A DNA stretch of 64,000 nt from Vespa crabro. Lineage: Eukaryota > Arthropoda > Insecta > Hymenoptera > Vespidae. The position numbers and the translations under genes are program-made. The notes below the pieces were generated by a model. It was given only the letters and a program-made list of their open reading frames with translations. It made no database searches and was not told the DNA's origin. Location: NCBI RefSeq assembly GCF_910589235.1, contig NC_060960.1, positions 11,422,619 to 11,486,618 of the forward strand, in the 5' to 3' direction. Below are positions 56,529 to 64,000 of this stretch, in pieces (within the stretch, counting starts at the first letter, position 1; each line of letters begins with the position of its first letter).

Positions 56529-59500
56529 TAGATATATTTTTTTATACATATACACGCATTATTGAAACAGTGCAACGACGACGTCATTTTCGATACGACG
56601 TCACGTATCGTTGATCAATATTCGCTCAAACATGCTGCCATGTTTTCGGGAAACGGAGACGTCGGCGTGGCCGCTCTTTCCTACGGGTTATGCGAATTTT
56701 CGATTTTCCTAGAGAATATCTTTTATCTCTCGATAGCTTGCAATTACCAAGAACGAAAATTATCATTGCTTACTTTTTATAACGACACTAATATCGAATA
56801 ATTACATACCAACTTTATCGATTGAGGGTCGCTTATTCTTCGCGATTTTGTATTTTCTAATTCATTATTGCGTTATTAGAACGTACTGAATTATTAGCGA
56901 GTATTGTAAACAACTCGCATTCCATTATGATAAGCTAATTATAACTTGAGAGGGAGAGAGAGGAGGGGAGGTATAATGTGTACGGGAATCTTGGTTAAAT
57001 TATTTTTAAGTAGGTAATTATTCAAGGACGAATGATCGAAGAGAAATCGCGATGTCGAGCAAGAACAAAAGGGATAAGAACCGAGTCGATGGACGAATCT
57101 GCAAGAAACATATGGTCCTTTGTGAGATATTACGAAGGAAAAAGGAAATGCTTGCTTGTTGCTCAAACGTCAAGAAGGATGAACGGAAGATGGCAACGAT
57201 GACGAAATGAAGGAGAAATTGTGGAATTTGAAAAAAAGAAAGAAATCAGGATGGATCGTACTTTTAGCGAATTTCTAGCGGTTTTTTCCGCATTGTAGGT
57301 GCGATTTTTTTATCGCCAAAATTCGTGATATCGGAAATGATTTTTTATATATAACCAACGATAGCAACTTGAACCATTTCTCCAAGTTTGACTCTCTCCT
57401 TCTTTTTTTCTTTCGCACCGATCTTTTTCGCAGAAATTTGCGAAAATTGTCTTTTTCTAAGCGCTGCTAGGATCCCTCCTTAGATCATCTTGCACGAAAC
57501 ACGATATACGTATGCACACGTATATACCTTTGATCGATAGACGATCGAAGAAGTAAGAAAAGATGGCATGCGCCTTTTATCCTTCAGGATAGGTGCTTAC
57601 GAACGCTATTCCGTTCGCCAAGTATTCGCCCTTAGTATTTATTAAATATGTGACGATTTTTTCAAAGAAAACCTTAAAAACGATTAGAATGATTTGTTTG
57701 ATCAAAGTGAAAACGATTTGGAAATGAAAAACAAAAGAAAAAGCATCGACTGTGTTTTCAGAAAGAATTCGTTAGACCGTTTGCATGAGATCGTTTCATC
57801 TTACGTTTTCTATCGTGCTATTCTTAAGAATGCATCTTACGTGTTTCGTTCCTCTCGACCCAACGAAGAGAATCCCCGCATTCTTACCGTGCTCACGCAT
57901 TCTTTCTCATTAACAGACGCCGATTTCGAATCGATTCGAATATATATATATATAAACGCACAGACACACACGTCTATCTATGTACAATAAATAGACACGC
58001 ACGCGATTCGCTAGTGACTTCTTTTATGGCGAATGATACGCGGCCGGAATCTCCGAGAAGCTTCTTCCTTTTTGAAAAAAAGAAGAAGAAAAAAAACTCC
58101 AAGAAAAGAAACCACCTATGTTCCCTCGTCCGTTAGCTATCAACGAAAGTAAAAGAGGGAGATAACGAGAGGGGGAAAAGAGGACAAACGATAGAAAAAT
58201 TAACGGAGGAATTTGTGTAAGAAGAGGACGACGACGTCGCCAGAAAAGAAGACATCGAAGACAAATTGCACGACTCTTAGCCGATTTCTTCCCGGAGAAG
58301 ACGAGATTGGAAGGGGAAGAAAAGAGTACATGCTTGTGGACCAAAATCCGAGGAGGAAGAAGTTACAGGGCCGAAAGGAGTTAATAAAATAAGGTCAGCA
58401 CTGACGACAAAGTAACCAAAACAAAACAAAAAAAAAAAAAAAAAGAAAACAGACACGGGCATGGAAAAGGAAGCGCGCCTAGATTACGGGGCGGGGAAAG
58501 ATATATACGAACCGATCGCGATTCGATCCGCGCGTGTAGCTTCTCTCACTCTTTCTTTCGCCTCGTTCTTCCTCGTCTTTTCTCTTTTTCTCCTCCCGCT
58601 CTCGTCTCGACCTTCCCTTCTCGATCGTAGTAAAATCTTGCGTCGTATCGAAGCGAGCAAACAAATAGAAAGATGGATAAGGATAGAGAGAGAGAGGGCG
58701 AGGAAGAGGGAAGGAAAAGGACACACGAGGCATCTTTCAACGATCGATCCGGTGTCGAAAAGCATTATTATCTTATACATATTACCAGCTACCGTTCTCT
58801 TCGACTACTACTCCCTCTTTCCTTCTACCATTCACCCTCAGTCCCTTGTGAGAATCTCGCCTGGTAGCTTTTAGTCTAGGGCTCTCTCTGTCCAGTGGTA
58901 AAAGCATGAGGTATTTTCGTATGTGATAATTCGTATGATTTATTAATTATCGTATTTACCATTAACCCACATAGCCTTTCTATGTTCCCTCTCACACGAG
59001 CGACCCTCGACGAACATTATCCCAATCCCATGGATTCTTTCTCTCTCGCTTCCCGACCAAACCTATCTCTGCTTTCCACGTCCCTTTGGTCGAATCTTTC
59101 ATGTCGCGTTTGGTCGCGCCAACGTTGGACGAAAGCAGGTTGAAACGTTTCTCTTCTTTTCAAGAAGATCTCCGACACTCGATCTGAAATTAACAAATGA
59201 TTCCAGAGTTTTTTTCGGTCCTTCAAAACGCTTCGTGATCGCTACGAAAATGCGTCGGTGTAGTTCGGATGTGAGGACGATTCGACTCGAATCATTTTTT
59301 TCCCTCCTTTCGATTCTCGTCCGATCGATTATCCTTCCGCATCCTCCGATCTTTCTTCTCTTTTCGCATCTCATACGTATATATGTATGTGTATAGATAA
59401 CACATACGTACATAAATACGTACGTACGTACCTACATAGATATACATATGTATATTCATCTAATATGTTCGCTCTCAACATGCATATATATATATATGTA

Positions 59501-59864
59501 TATTATATAGATTTTTAAATTGTTACTATTACACAATATATAATCACGGTAATGCGCCACATATTCACTGGTTGATGACTGTCTCGTTGACAAAGGCCCG
59601 TACCTTGCCTGTGGTTGTGCTTGGTTGTGGTTGGAGCGGTTTTGGGAGAGAATTTTTTACTTGCTTCTTTTTTTAATATTATTACCTTTTTTAATTTGCA
59701 CGTCTCATGTCGTGGCCTTGGCTTGCCTTCATATGAGATTCACCTATGACTTATGTATATATGTATGTATGTACGCGATCTCGTATATCTTTGCAGACCT
59801 ATGATATATCCTTTTCGAATATATTTTTGTCTATTCTCCTTTACGTATACGCGCGCGCGCACGC

Positions 59865-59933
<69 letters not shown>

Positions 59934-60814
59934 GAGGCGCGCGCGCGTGTGTGTGTATCAAAATACGTATATAGCGTACATATAGACATAACGACAGGCG
60001 TGTATATATGAGACGCGCGCGTTCGCGCTGCTCGCACGAGCAAGTTCGCGCGTCACGTGTATATACGCGCATCTCTCTGTATACGTATCGTAGAATATGT
60101 GTATACATATATGCACGCACGCATATATGCGTTATTATATCGTTCGTATTCGTTGCGTAATTAATCGGACGATTTACGAATTAATTGCGATTGAATACGC
60201 ATATAATGTATAACTACATAGAGATACGTATTTATAGATTATTATTACATTATAATTTCATACGTATGATACGTGCGTCCTGGCAGTCGTACGTCAATTA
60301 ACAATAATTGCACCTACATGTATGTACATTACGAAAGGCTGATGTAAGTAGATTTTATTGAGGCCGATCTCTTTCCTCTCTTTCTGTCTCGTTCTTTTTC
60401 GTACTTGTTCCTTTTCTATTCTTCTTTCGTACTCTTATTATCTTCATTTTCATTTTATGTTTCTTCTTCTTCTTCTTCTTTTTTCTTCCTTCCTTCCTTT
60501 CTTTCTCTTTTTTCAGACCGTTCATTTCTTTCTTTTTTTATTTATTTATTTTCTTCTTTCTTTTTACCCTCTTATATACGTCCTTATTGTGCATAATTTT
60601 TTCTTCTTTATTCATTTTTCCCTTTTTTTTTTTTTTTTTTCTTCGTTCCATTGGTCCGATGCGTACATATGTATGTATCGTATATCGGCTAATTGCTATT
60701 AGGTTTAATGGGAGTAACGATTCTCTTTCATCGGCACGATAAAAGAGAACGAGAAGCATGCTGGCCTCCTTTTAAGAGATCGCTTAATTTTTCTTGAAAA
60801 TGTATGTTTTTCTC

Positions 60815-60867
<53 letters not shown>

Positions 60868-62093
60868 TATCTATCTATCTATCTCTACCTTTTCTTTTTT
60901 CTTCTCTTTTTCCGTTCATCTTATCATCTTGTTATAGCTCTCCCTATGCGGGCTGCCATGGCGGCACGATCTTTTTTTAATACTTACCATCGATCTTTAC
61001 TTTTTATCCGAGGACCGTTGTGATTGTTATCCATTAATCGCGTGACACGGTGCGTTAGTCATAAACTAAGATACTCGAGAATTATTTTTTCATCCGACGA
61101 AAATTGCTGCATGCTCGACAAAATGTATATCGCCGCGCGATGAGCTATTAATTAATACAACAGCTAGTCGTTTTAGCTCGTTCAAAGTGGAAAATGGGAC
61201 GCCGATCGATCGACTTCGTGTAGGAACCGATGTAGTTTTTTCACGTGTTAAAGAAAAAGATTATCTCGCGTCGAATGAAAAAAGCGCTTAGAAAAGTGCT
61301 CGTTATAATCGACGAAAGTTTCGTTTTCATTTCGTTCCCTTTATTTTTTTCAACTCGAATATCTTTTAGTTTCTTCGGCGATCGCGTCTTTAGATTCTTA
61401 TTAATATTACGTCAGAGCCGAAAAGAAATATACCCTGTATTGTCGATTTCAAAAACATATCTACCTTTACGCTGTTACGTACCAAGATGGAAGTCTTATT
61501 TTTGGACGAGTCAGCGTCTCGCACGTGTTCGACCTCGCTCCCTCCTCTTCTTTTTTCTCTGATTAACGTTCTTCACGCTCCTGGTAACGATCTTCTCTTT
61601 TACGTACGATCCACTTTCGAGGATCTGCCTCATAATGGTGCATAAATTCAACGAGAATTACGTTAAATCACTTCTCTCTATCTTTGCTTCTGTAGACCTG
61701 ATAGGTGTACGTCACACGACGCGTTCGTCTTTCGATTATTATCCGACTATATTTTCTGGCATAGTAGCTTGGAAGAATTGGCATTGCATAGAGATCAATT
61801 ATTATTCGAACGATAAATGTACATAACATACGTCCGCTTTAAGTATTTTCTCTCTTCGCGCTTGATCGCACCACATATCTCTCTTGTAGTGGAAGGATGT
61901 AGACGAAAGAAGAGTGCGTTTGGGTAAACGCATATAGGAAAAAGAGTGAAAGAGAAATGGAAGGAAGGCTGCGAAGAAAGGACAAAGATGAACGGACAGG
62001 GGGAGGAGAGCGACGTGGTGGTGGTTGCAGGCAGGGAGTGGATGCTGGCAGCGGCATTTATTGATCGCTCGAAGCAACCCTGGCAGCGAGCAC

Positions 62094-62128
<35 letters not shown>

Positions 62129-63635
62129 GCATGGACCCCTTCGTACAGGCTCCTCTCTCATCTCCTACCGTCCCTCACCCTTCTATTCTCTTTCTCTCCG
62201 TTTCTCGGCGTGTAGCTTCCGTCGTAGTCTCGAAGCCTCTAGGCACTCTGGATTCGATCATAATAATTACTCGAGGCAACCCTCTTTTCTCTCTCGCGAT
62301 CATTTCCTCTCGTCTTTATCGATGATGATTCAACGATACAGTCATCTACATTCCCTACTCACGTCTACTCCGTCCATAAATTTGGACGTTGGAACACAAA
62401 CAGGTTGTATTTCTTGGGCCCGCTTCGAGGGCGTTAGATACGATCGTTAAACGGACGATCGTTAGCGAGACTTAATCATAGATCGTTAATAAAATAAGAG
62501 AAAGATCGGCCGATATGTATGTATATCCGGACGATGTAGGTACATAAACTTTTTAAAGAGGTTTTGAAATACACGTTCCAGTCGTATCGCGAGTTCTCGG
62601 AGTGGCGGAAATTAGGCGAAAAAGACGGCACCTCGTAAAGCACGACACGTTTATCGGGCTCGAACGGATGGGATCATATCGCGGCCAGTGTTTCGGTCTT
62701 AATTACGTGAAGCACGCGAAATTCGAATCACCTCGAGGGCGGCGGTGCTTATCCACGAACAGAAGCGAATCGGAAAAAGGAAAAGATCCTTATATTTTTA
62801 GTCGTCGCGAGGGAAGAAGGAGAAAAGGAAAAGCTTAAAGGAAGCGAGGAAATACGTAGAATAGAAATGATGAGTGCCATAGAAGGACCGGGCGTATCCG
62901 GTGGCATACTCGGTATCAATCAAATATCAGAAGTTTTGAGAAAGAAACTTTTTCAGATCTTACGACATTGAAAGATGCGTTGGAAGATCAATCGGGGTTA
63001 CGTAGATATCTTTCGAGGATATGAATGTTTGTTTATCTTACGGAAGAGAGCCAAATTCGACTATCTCGTTGACTCTCTTTTTCTATTATTATGTGGGGTA
63101 TTATTTGCGAATGCTCGCGAGCCTATCGTACTCGAACGAAGGTACTCGGTTCGACAGAGAGGTACACGTCACGAGACAAGTGGGGTGAGGGGGGGGGGGA
63201 ATCTAGGTCGACCCGGATTAAGGATCGAGGATTATTGGCGAGGAAGCGAAATATCGTAATAGGTGAAATCGATGGAAGGGAAAAAAGAAAAGCGAGTCTC
63301 GAGTATTTACCGGACTAACCAACACCGTGACACGCGTCGTAGTCGCGCGTATCGATCGAATGAATCTCTCTTCCAAACGGTCGTGGCCGAAGGGAGATAT
63401 CGACGATCGACTAGGAAAGGGAAGGAAAAGAAAAAGTGATGGAGATTTAAGGAGACTAATAAAAGAATAAACGTGGAACAAACGCAGGATATAGGTTGCC
63501 GGCGATGCCATGGAGCTGGCTGGGTGCGGCAGCGCCATCGGCAGCCGCGGCTGCTGCGGTCGCCGCGGCCGCTGTTACACCATCCCCCGCGGCTGCTCCG
63601 CTCGTCCTTACACCGAGGGCGGCGGCGAGACGAAG
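26251..63635 (+). CDS. Rbfox1: Rbfox1/A2bp1 (Fox-1 family) splicing regulator, whole gene model, 3' end outside window
   Basis: This is the gene-level entry: eight exons, of which coding parts are 26972-26983, 37310-37597, 38559-38807, 38932-38985, 48841-48933, 53798-53852, 55212-55232 and 63488-63635. Joined, they give about 307 residues: a disordered Pro/Gly/Ala-rich N-terminus (about 1-160), one RRM (about 162-238) and an Ala-rich C-terminal part. RNP2 reads LHVSNI (about 164-169) and RNP1 reads KGFGFVTF (about 201-208). The IPFRF loop, whose Phe contacts RNA in Fox proteins, is present. Fox-1 proteins bind (U)GCAUG in pre-mRNA, mainly in the nucleus, and promote or repress exons depending on site position; they act in neurons, muscle and germ line. 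The RRM is nearly identical to vertebrate RBFOX1-3. Orthology is certain at family level; the symbol follows the usual single insect gene. The last exon in view ends on a donor at phase 2, so more C-terminal coding lies to the right. Confidence 0.93.
26278..26283 (+). promoter_or_regulatory. Downstream promoter element (DPE)
   Basis: GGTCGT fits the DPE consensus RGWYVT and occupies exactly +28 to +33 relative to the Inr A at 26251. DPE function is strictly spacing dependent, so the exact register is the main support. DPE promoters are typical of TATA-less regulated insect genes. Confidence 0.55.
26528..26568. repeat. (GA)n microsatellite in the 5' leader
   Basis: A GA run inside the predicted first exon, flanked by GAGC imperfections to 26587. 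Confidence 0.97.
26972..26983 (+). CDS. Rbfox1: Rbfox1 exon 1 coding part (start codon, four codons MYYP)
   Basis: ATG TAC TAC CCT is followed at once by the strong donor GTAAGTG. It is the first ATG after the leader, has a purine at -3, and ends in phase 0, matching exon 2, which opens with CAC ATG GTG. Upstream reading in the same frame meets TGA at 26888. Exon 2 supplies another in-frame ATG at 37313, so transcripts from other first exons could start there and lack MYYP. The match to exon 2 is by phase and order; no transcript was available. Confidence 0.65.
27131..27195. repeat. (GA)n microsatellite
   Basis: A long GA run about 150 nt into intron 1. Confidence 0.97.
28374..28431. repeat. 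(GA)n microsatellite
   Basis: 29 uninterrupted GA units in intron 1. Confidence 0.97.
32451..32496. repeat. (AG)n microsatellite
   Basis: 23 uninterrupted units in intron 1. Confidence 0.97.
33012..33086. repeat. (GTC)n then (GTCGAT)n
   Basis: A trinucleotide run followed by hexanucleotide variants, about 80 nt before the ETS/CRE cluster. Confidence 0.95.
33162..33222 (+). promoter_or_regulatory. Promoter-like motif cluster in intron 1 (ATTGG, ETS+CRE composite, CCATGGCGGC)
   Basis: ATTGG (inverted CCAAT) at 33162-33166 is followed by CCGGAAGT (ETS site, 33167-33174) that shares its T with a full palindromic CRE, TGACGTCA (33174-33181). A YY1/Pho-like CCATGGCGGC follows at 33213-33222, and an ACG|GTAGGC donor-like site lies at 33245/33246. 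Fused ETS-CRE sites are hallmarks of TATA-less CpG-rich promoters in animals. Together these could be an alternative Rbfox1 promoter with a short noncoding first exon. An ATG at 33215 opens a short frame that would join exon 2 out of phase, so a noncoding role is more likely. No transcript evidence. Confidence 0.35.
33996..34041. repeat. (ATT)n microsatellite
   Basis: An ATT run with one ATC interruption. Confidence 0.95.
36592..36657. repeat. (GA)n microsatellite
   Basis: A run of about 33 GA units, the longest pure GA tract in the window, 650 nt upstream of exon 2. Confidence 0.97.
37310..37597 (+). CDS. Rbfox1: Rbfox1 exon 2 (disordered N-terminal region)
   Basis: The exon is bounded by acceptor GATTGCAG and donor ATC|GTGAGT; 288 nt, 96 codons, phase 0 at both ends. 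It encodes HMVQTGMAAPYGGG followed by a Pro/Gly/Ala-rich low-complexity region with runs such as KPPPPVPV and FSPPPPPNGV. The MAAPY and PPxNG pieces recall the vertebrate Fox N-terminus (MAQPY...PPQNG), but the rest is not conserved. Its GC content is much higher than that of the flanking introns, and reading frames are open on both strands, which explains overlapping shadow ORFs. Role: a low-complexity N-terminus before the RRM, likely for protein contacts. Confidence 0.88.
37598..38558 (+). other. Rbfox1: Rbfox1 intron 2 (961 nt)
   Basis: It starts GTGAGT and ends GGTGTTTCAG. The sequence is unique AT-rich DNA with a short direct duplication of CTATATAGCTCG near 37792 and 37817. No exon-like ORF or long microsatellite is seen. 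Confidence 0.75.
38559..38807 (+). CDS. Rbfox1: Rbfox1 exon 3 (poly-Ala, linker, first part of RRM with RNP2)
   Basis: The acceptor is TGTTTCAG and the donor GGG|GTGAGT; 249 nt, 83 codons, phase 0 at both ends. It opens with AAVAAAAAAAA encoded by GCG/GCC repeats, then a Gly/Gln/Thr/Ser-rich linker, then QPKRLHVSNIPFRFRDPDL and RAMFG. The last part is the start of the Fox RRM: beta-1 with RNP2 LHVSNI, the RNA-contacting IPFRF loop and helix 1. The vertebrate proteins read almost identically here. The exon boundary after MFG matches the vertebrate gene, where the next exon begins with QFG. Confidence 0.97.
38808..38931 (+). other. Rbfox1: Rbfox1 intron 3 (124 nt) with (CTT)n polypyrimidine tract
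   Basis: This short intron runs from GTGAGT to TATGTTTCAG. A (TTC)n microsatellite at 38880-38916 forms most of its polypyrimidine tract. The length is not a multiple of three, so retention would shift the frame inside the RRM. Confidence 0.85.
38932..38985 (+). CDS. Rbfox1: Rbfox1 exon 4 (RRM middle)
   Basis: The acceptor is TATGTTTCAG and the donor AAG|GTAAGC; 54 nt, 18 codons, phase 0 at both ends. It encodes QFGPILDVEIIFNERGSK, RRM beta-2 and the loop to beta-3. Apart from Pro in place of the vertebrate Lys, it equals the vertebrate Fox sequence. The exon ends with the Lys that begins RNP1, so RNP1 is split between this exon and exon 5, as in vertebrates. Confidence 0.97.
40173..40221. 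repeat. (ATT)n microsatellite
   Basis: ATT units with GTT interruptions in intron 4. Confidence 0.92.
41533..41667. repeat. (CT)n and (TA)n pair
   Basis: CT run 41533-41573, then a CA-rich spacer, then TA run 41631-41667. Confidence 0.95.
42980..43020. repeat. (GA)n microsatellite
   Basis: A GA run in intron 4. A complementary CT run follows at 43166-43196, so the two could form a hairpin in the RNA. Confidence 0.95.
44223..44293. repeat. (GA)n then (GAGT)n
   Basis: GA run 44223-44266 followed by GAGT tetranucleotides. Confidence 0.95.
44907..44960. repeat. (TA)n then (TG)n
   Basis: A TA run followed by five TG units. Confidence 0.95.
45213..45307. repeat. (ATT)n, (ATC)n and (GTC)n compound repeat
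   Basis: An ATT run to 45260, ATC units, GTC run 45276-45298, then ATT again. Degenerate TTAC units follow to about 45436. Confidence 0.93.
45650..45708. repeat. (TA)n then (GTAT)n
   Basis: A tetranucleotide GTAT run of about 12 units. Confidence 0.95.
46545..46612. repeat. (AAT)n microsatellite
   Basis: AAT units with single-base interruptions. Confidence 0.93.
47520..47600. repeat. (GACA)n and (GA)n compound repeat
   Basis: GAGACA and GA units interleaved. Confidence 0.93.
47755..47791. repeat. (CT)n microsatellite
   Basis: The nearest CT tract upstream of exon 5 in intron 4. Confidence 0.96.
48810..48815 (+). promoter_or_regulatory. Rbfox binding site TGCATG upstream of exon 5
   Basis: This TGCATG lies 26 nt upstream of exon 5. 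(U)GCAUG is the high-affinity target of the protein encoded by this gene, and intronic sites upstream of an exon normally repress its inclusion. Confidence 0.75.
48832..48837 (+). promoter_or_regulatory. Rbfox site TGCATG fused to the exon 5 3' splice site
   Basis: The site ends directly before the acceptor CAG, giving TTGCATGCAG|GG. Fox protein bound here would collide with U2AF at the 3' splice site. This is the arrangement expected for autorepression of the exon. Confidence 0.8.
48841..48933 (+). CDS. Rbfox1: Rbfox1 exon 5 (RRM second half, RNP1; likely autoregulated cassette exon)
   Basis: The exon is 93 nt, 31 codons, phase 0 on both sides, between TTGCATGCAG and GAG|GTGTGC. It encodes GFGFVTFANSADADRARERL and HGTVVEGRKIE: RNP1 minus its Lys, helix 2 and the run into beta-4. 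It differs from the vertebrate sequence only by conservative changes (E to A, K to R). The homologous 93-nt vertebrate exon is skipped by Fox autoregulation to give an RRM-deleted dominant-negative protein (Damianov and Black work on Fox genes). Here too the length is frame-neutral, the donor GTGTGC is weaker than those of the neighbours, and TGCATG overlaps or abuts both splice sites. Skipping would join RGSK to VNNATA and delete half the RRM. Confidence 0.97.
48937..48942 (+). promoter_or_regulatory. Rbfox site TGCATG at the exon 5 5' splice site
   Basis: TGCATG spans intron positions +4 to +9 after GAG|GTG. Binding here would overlap the region that pairs with U1 or U6. It is the third copy within 133 nt around exon 5. 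Confidence 0.7.
48995..49163. repeat. (TA)n and (TTTA)n AT-rich block
   Basis: TA and TTTA repeats directly after exon 5, interrupted by a short ACACGCGCAC piece. Confidence 0.93.
49591..49649. repeat. (GA)n microsatellite
   Basis: An uninterrupted run of 29 GA units in intron 5, with GA-rich flank from 49550. Confidence 0.97.
51056..51125. repeat. (GAC)n microsatellite
   Basis: A GAC run with one GAT unit. Confidence 0.96.
53042..53112. repeat. (TG)n/(TA)n/(CA)n compound repeat
   Basis: A self-complementary purine-pyrimidine alternating tract in intron 5. Confidence 0.93.
53798..53852 (+). CDS. Rbfox1: Rbfox1 exon 6 (end of RRM)
   Basis: The exon is 55 nt, with acceptor CTCGACAG and donor AACG|GTAGGT, entering in phase 0 and leaving in phase 1. 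It encodes VNNATARVQTKKPPTVPN plus one base. VNNATARV is invariant in Fox proteins and forms beta-4 and the C-terminal extension of the RRM. The vertebrate exon has the same start and also leaves in phase 1 after PYTN, which supports the boundary. Confidence 0.95.
53853..55211 (+). other. Rbfox1: Rbfox1 intron 6 (1.36 kb)
   Basis: It runs from GTAGGT to TCTGTTGCAG. A long T-rich tract interrupted by single G residues sits at 54085-54155. An 18-bp perfect palindrome lies at 54712-54729. No exon-like segment is seen. Confidence 0.75.
53874..53879 (+). promoter_or_regulatory. Rbfox site TGCATG downstream of exon 6
   Basis: It lies 21 nt into the intron after exon 6. By the known Fox positional rule, a downstream site favours inclusion of the preceding exon. 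Confidence 0.6.
55212..55232 (+). CDS. Rbfox1: Rbfox1 exon 7, 21-nt microexon (VCVQWPE)
   Basis: A strong acceptor, TTCTGTTGCAG, is followed after 21 nt by the donor GAGG|GTAGGT. Entering in phase 1 from exon 6 it reads V-CVQWPE and leaves in phase 1, which fits exon 8. Because it is 7 codons exactly, it can be included or skipped without changing frame. It lies where vertebrate Fox genes have variable exons after the RRM. The evidence is splice sites plus matching phases; the peptide itself is too short to prove homology. If the donor is not used, the frame continues to a stop at 55313-55315. Confidence 0.68.
55233..55315 (+). other. Rbfox1: Possible alternative terminal coding extension of exon 7
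   Basis: If the exon 7 donor is bypassed, the frame stays open for 27 more codons, beginning GRCIHDVPES, and ends at TGA 55313-55315. That would give a short Fox isoform ending just after the RRM. No clear AATAAA was noticed in the next kilobase, so this is a possibility only. Confidence 0.25.
55404..55456. repeat. (CA)n microsatellite, imperfect
   Basis: CA units with GCGC and GCAC interruptions. Confidence 0.93.
56458..56530. repeat. (TG)n and (TA)n compound repeat
   Basis: A TG run, then a long TA run of about 27 units. Confidence 0.95.
59849..59958. repeat. (GC)n(TA)n(CA)n(TA)n(GC)n(TG)n compound repeat
   Basis: A continuous alternating purine-pyrimidine tract of about 110 nt with CG, TA and CA blocks. 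It is a potential Z-DNA or cruciform region. Confidence 0.9.
60818..60883. repeat. (CT)n then (CTAT)n
   Basis: A CT run to 60861 followed by CTAT tetranucleotides. Confidence 0.95.
62099..62125. repeat. (CT)n microsatellite
   Basis: A CT run in intron 7. Confidence 0.95.
63488..63635 (+). CDS. Rbfox1: Rbfox1 exon 8 (Ala-rich C-terminal region, partial gene end)
   Basis: The acceptor is AACGCAG and the probable donor CGAAG|GTACAG. Entering in phase 1, the exon reads GYRLPAMPWSWLGAAAPSAA, then an Ala/Val-rich run and TPSPAAAPLVLTPRAAARR, leaving in phase 2. The AMPW...LGAAA motif followed by Ala runs and an Arg-rich end resembles the vertebrate AMPGFPYPAATAAAAYRG segment, the low-complexity C-terminal part that mediates splicing activity. 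GC content is far above that of the flanking intron. If the donor is not used the frame runs to a stop at 63745. Exon identity is likely; the 3' boundary is less sure. Later exons lie beyond the window. Confidence 0.75.
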
Positions 63636-64000
63636 GTACAGAACGCAACTCAGCACGATTTTCCCTTTTTCCAAATCCTACTTAATTACTCTTACCTTCT
63701 TATTATTACTCATTTTCCTTCTAGCCGTGCGCGCCGCTTCGTCCTAGCGAAGTTTAACCAAAAATCAATCCGTCCTTATGAAAAACGAGCACGGAGTCTT
63801 TTTTCCATTGACTTTTTTTTCTGCTTCTTCTCTTATCTTCTTGTTGCAAACTTTTCTGTCCATGTTCCGATAAAGCGCGAACGAAGCATCGAATTTTTCG
63901 ATAATCCTTTCTAACGGGAGATCTACGAAATAAATTCTTCGGTATCATTTCCCTTTATCCTTTTCTTCTTCGTCCTCGAGACGCTTCGAATTCGACCTTC
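63636..64000 (+). other. Rbfox1: Start of Rbfox1 intron 8 (runs off the window)
   Basis: Pyrimidine-rich, AT-rich sequence after the exon 8 donor. No exon is seen before the window ends. Confidence 0.55.

Larger units (their letters stand above)
55233..63487 (+). other. Rbfox1: Rbfox1 intron 7 (8.3 kb)
   Basis: It starts GTAGGT and ends AACGCAG. Contents: CA repeats (55404-55456), TG/TA repeats (56458-56530), a CG/TA/CA/TA/CG compound repeat (59849-59958), a CT plus CTAT repeat (60818-60883) and a CT tract (62099-62125). TGCATG occurs at 57782 and 61108, away from known exons. Further small alternative exons may be hidden here; none could be supported. Confidence 0.65.

Noticed and set aside
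62025..62240. Possible C-terminal Rbfox exon after TTGCAG at about 62030, including MDPFVQAPLSSP
   Set aside because: No reading frame joins in phase with a good donor, and the stretch contains a CT microsatellite; similarity to Fox C-termini is not demonstrable.

Overview
The window looks like nuclear DNA of an insect, most likely a hymenopteran (ant, bee or wasp). The background is AT-rich but not CpG-depleted: TCGA, CGA and TCG are everywhere. It carries dozens of long (GA)n/(CT)n, (TA)n and (GAC)n microsatellites and large introns. The order-level assignment is an inference from this style and from one recognisable gene. No bacterial-type operon, transposase, rRNA, tRNA or CRISPR array was recognised.

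The single gene that can be supported is an Rbfox1 / A2bp1 (Fox-1 family) RNA-binding splicing factor on the + strand, covering at least 26.25-63.64 kb and probably continuing past the right end. The exon model, built from splice sites, phase and protein similarity, is: exon 1 (Inr+DPE promoter near 26251, ATG-free leader, only four codons, ending 26983); exon 2 (37310-37597, disordered Pro/Gly/Ala-rich N-terminus); exon 3 (38559-38807, poly-Ala, linker and first part of the RRM with RNP2); exon 4 (38932-38985); exon 5 (48841-48933, second half of the RRM with RNP1); exon 6 (53798-53852, end of the RRM); a 21-nt microexon 7 (55212-55232); and exon 8 (63488-63635, Ala-rich C-terminal region). 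Phases agree at every junction.

The 26 kb upstream of the promoter holds no convincing gene, only short chance ORFs and microsatellites. Two stretches there are framed by good splice signals and could be alternative 5' exons (12261-12365 and 20265-20310). The introns hold no second gene. Intron 1 has a promoter-like composite element (ATTGG, then ETS joined to CRE) near 33.16-33.22 kb that could drive another first exon.

The most interesting signal is regulatory. Exon 5 is flanked by three copies of TGCATG, the binding site of the protein this gene encodes: one upstream, one fused to the 3' splice site and one fused to the 5' splice site. A fourth lies 21 nt downstream of exon 6. Exon 5 is 93 nt and frame-neutral, so skipping would give an RRM-deleted protein. 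This is the layout expected for the dominant-negative autoregulation known from vertebrate Fox genes. I did not find a wholly new kind of system.
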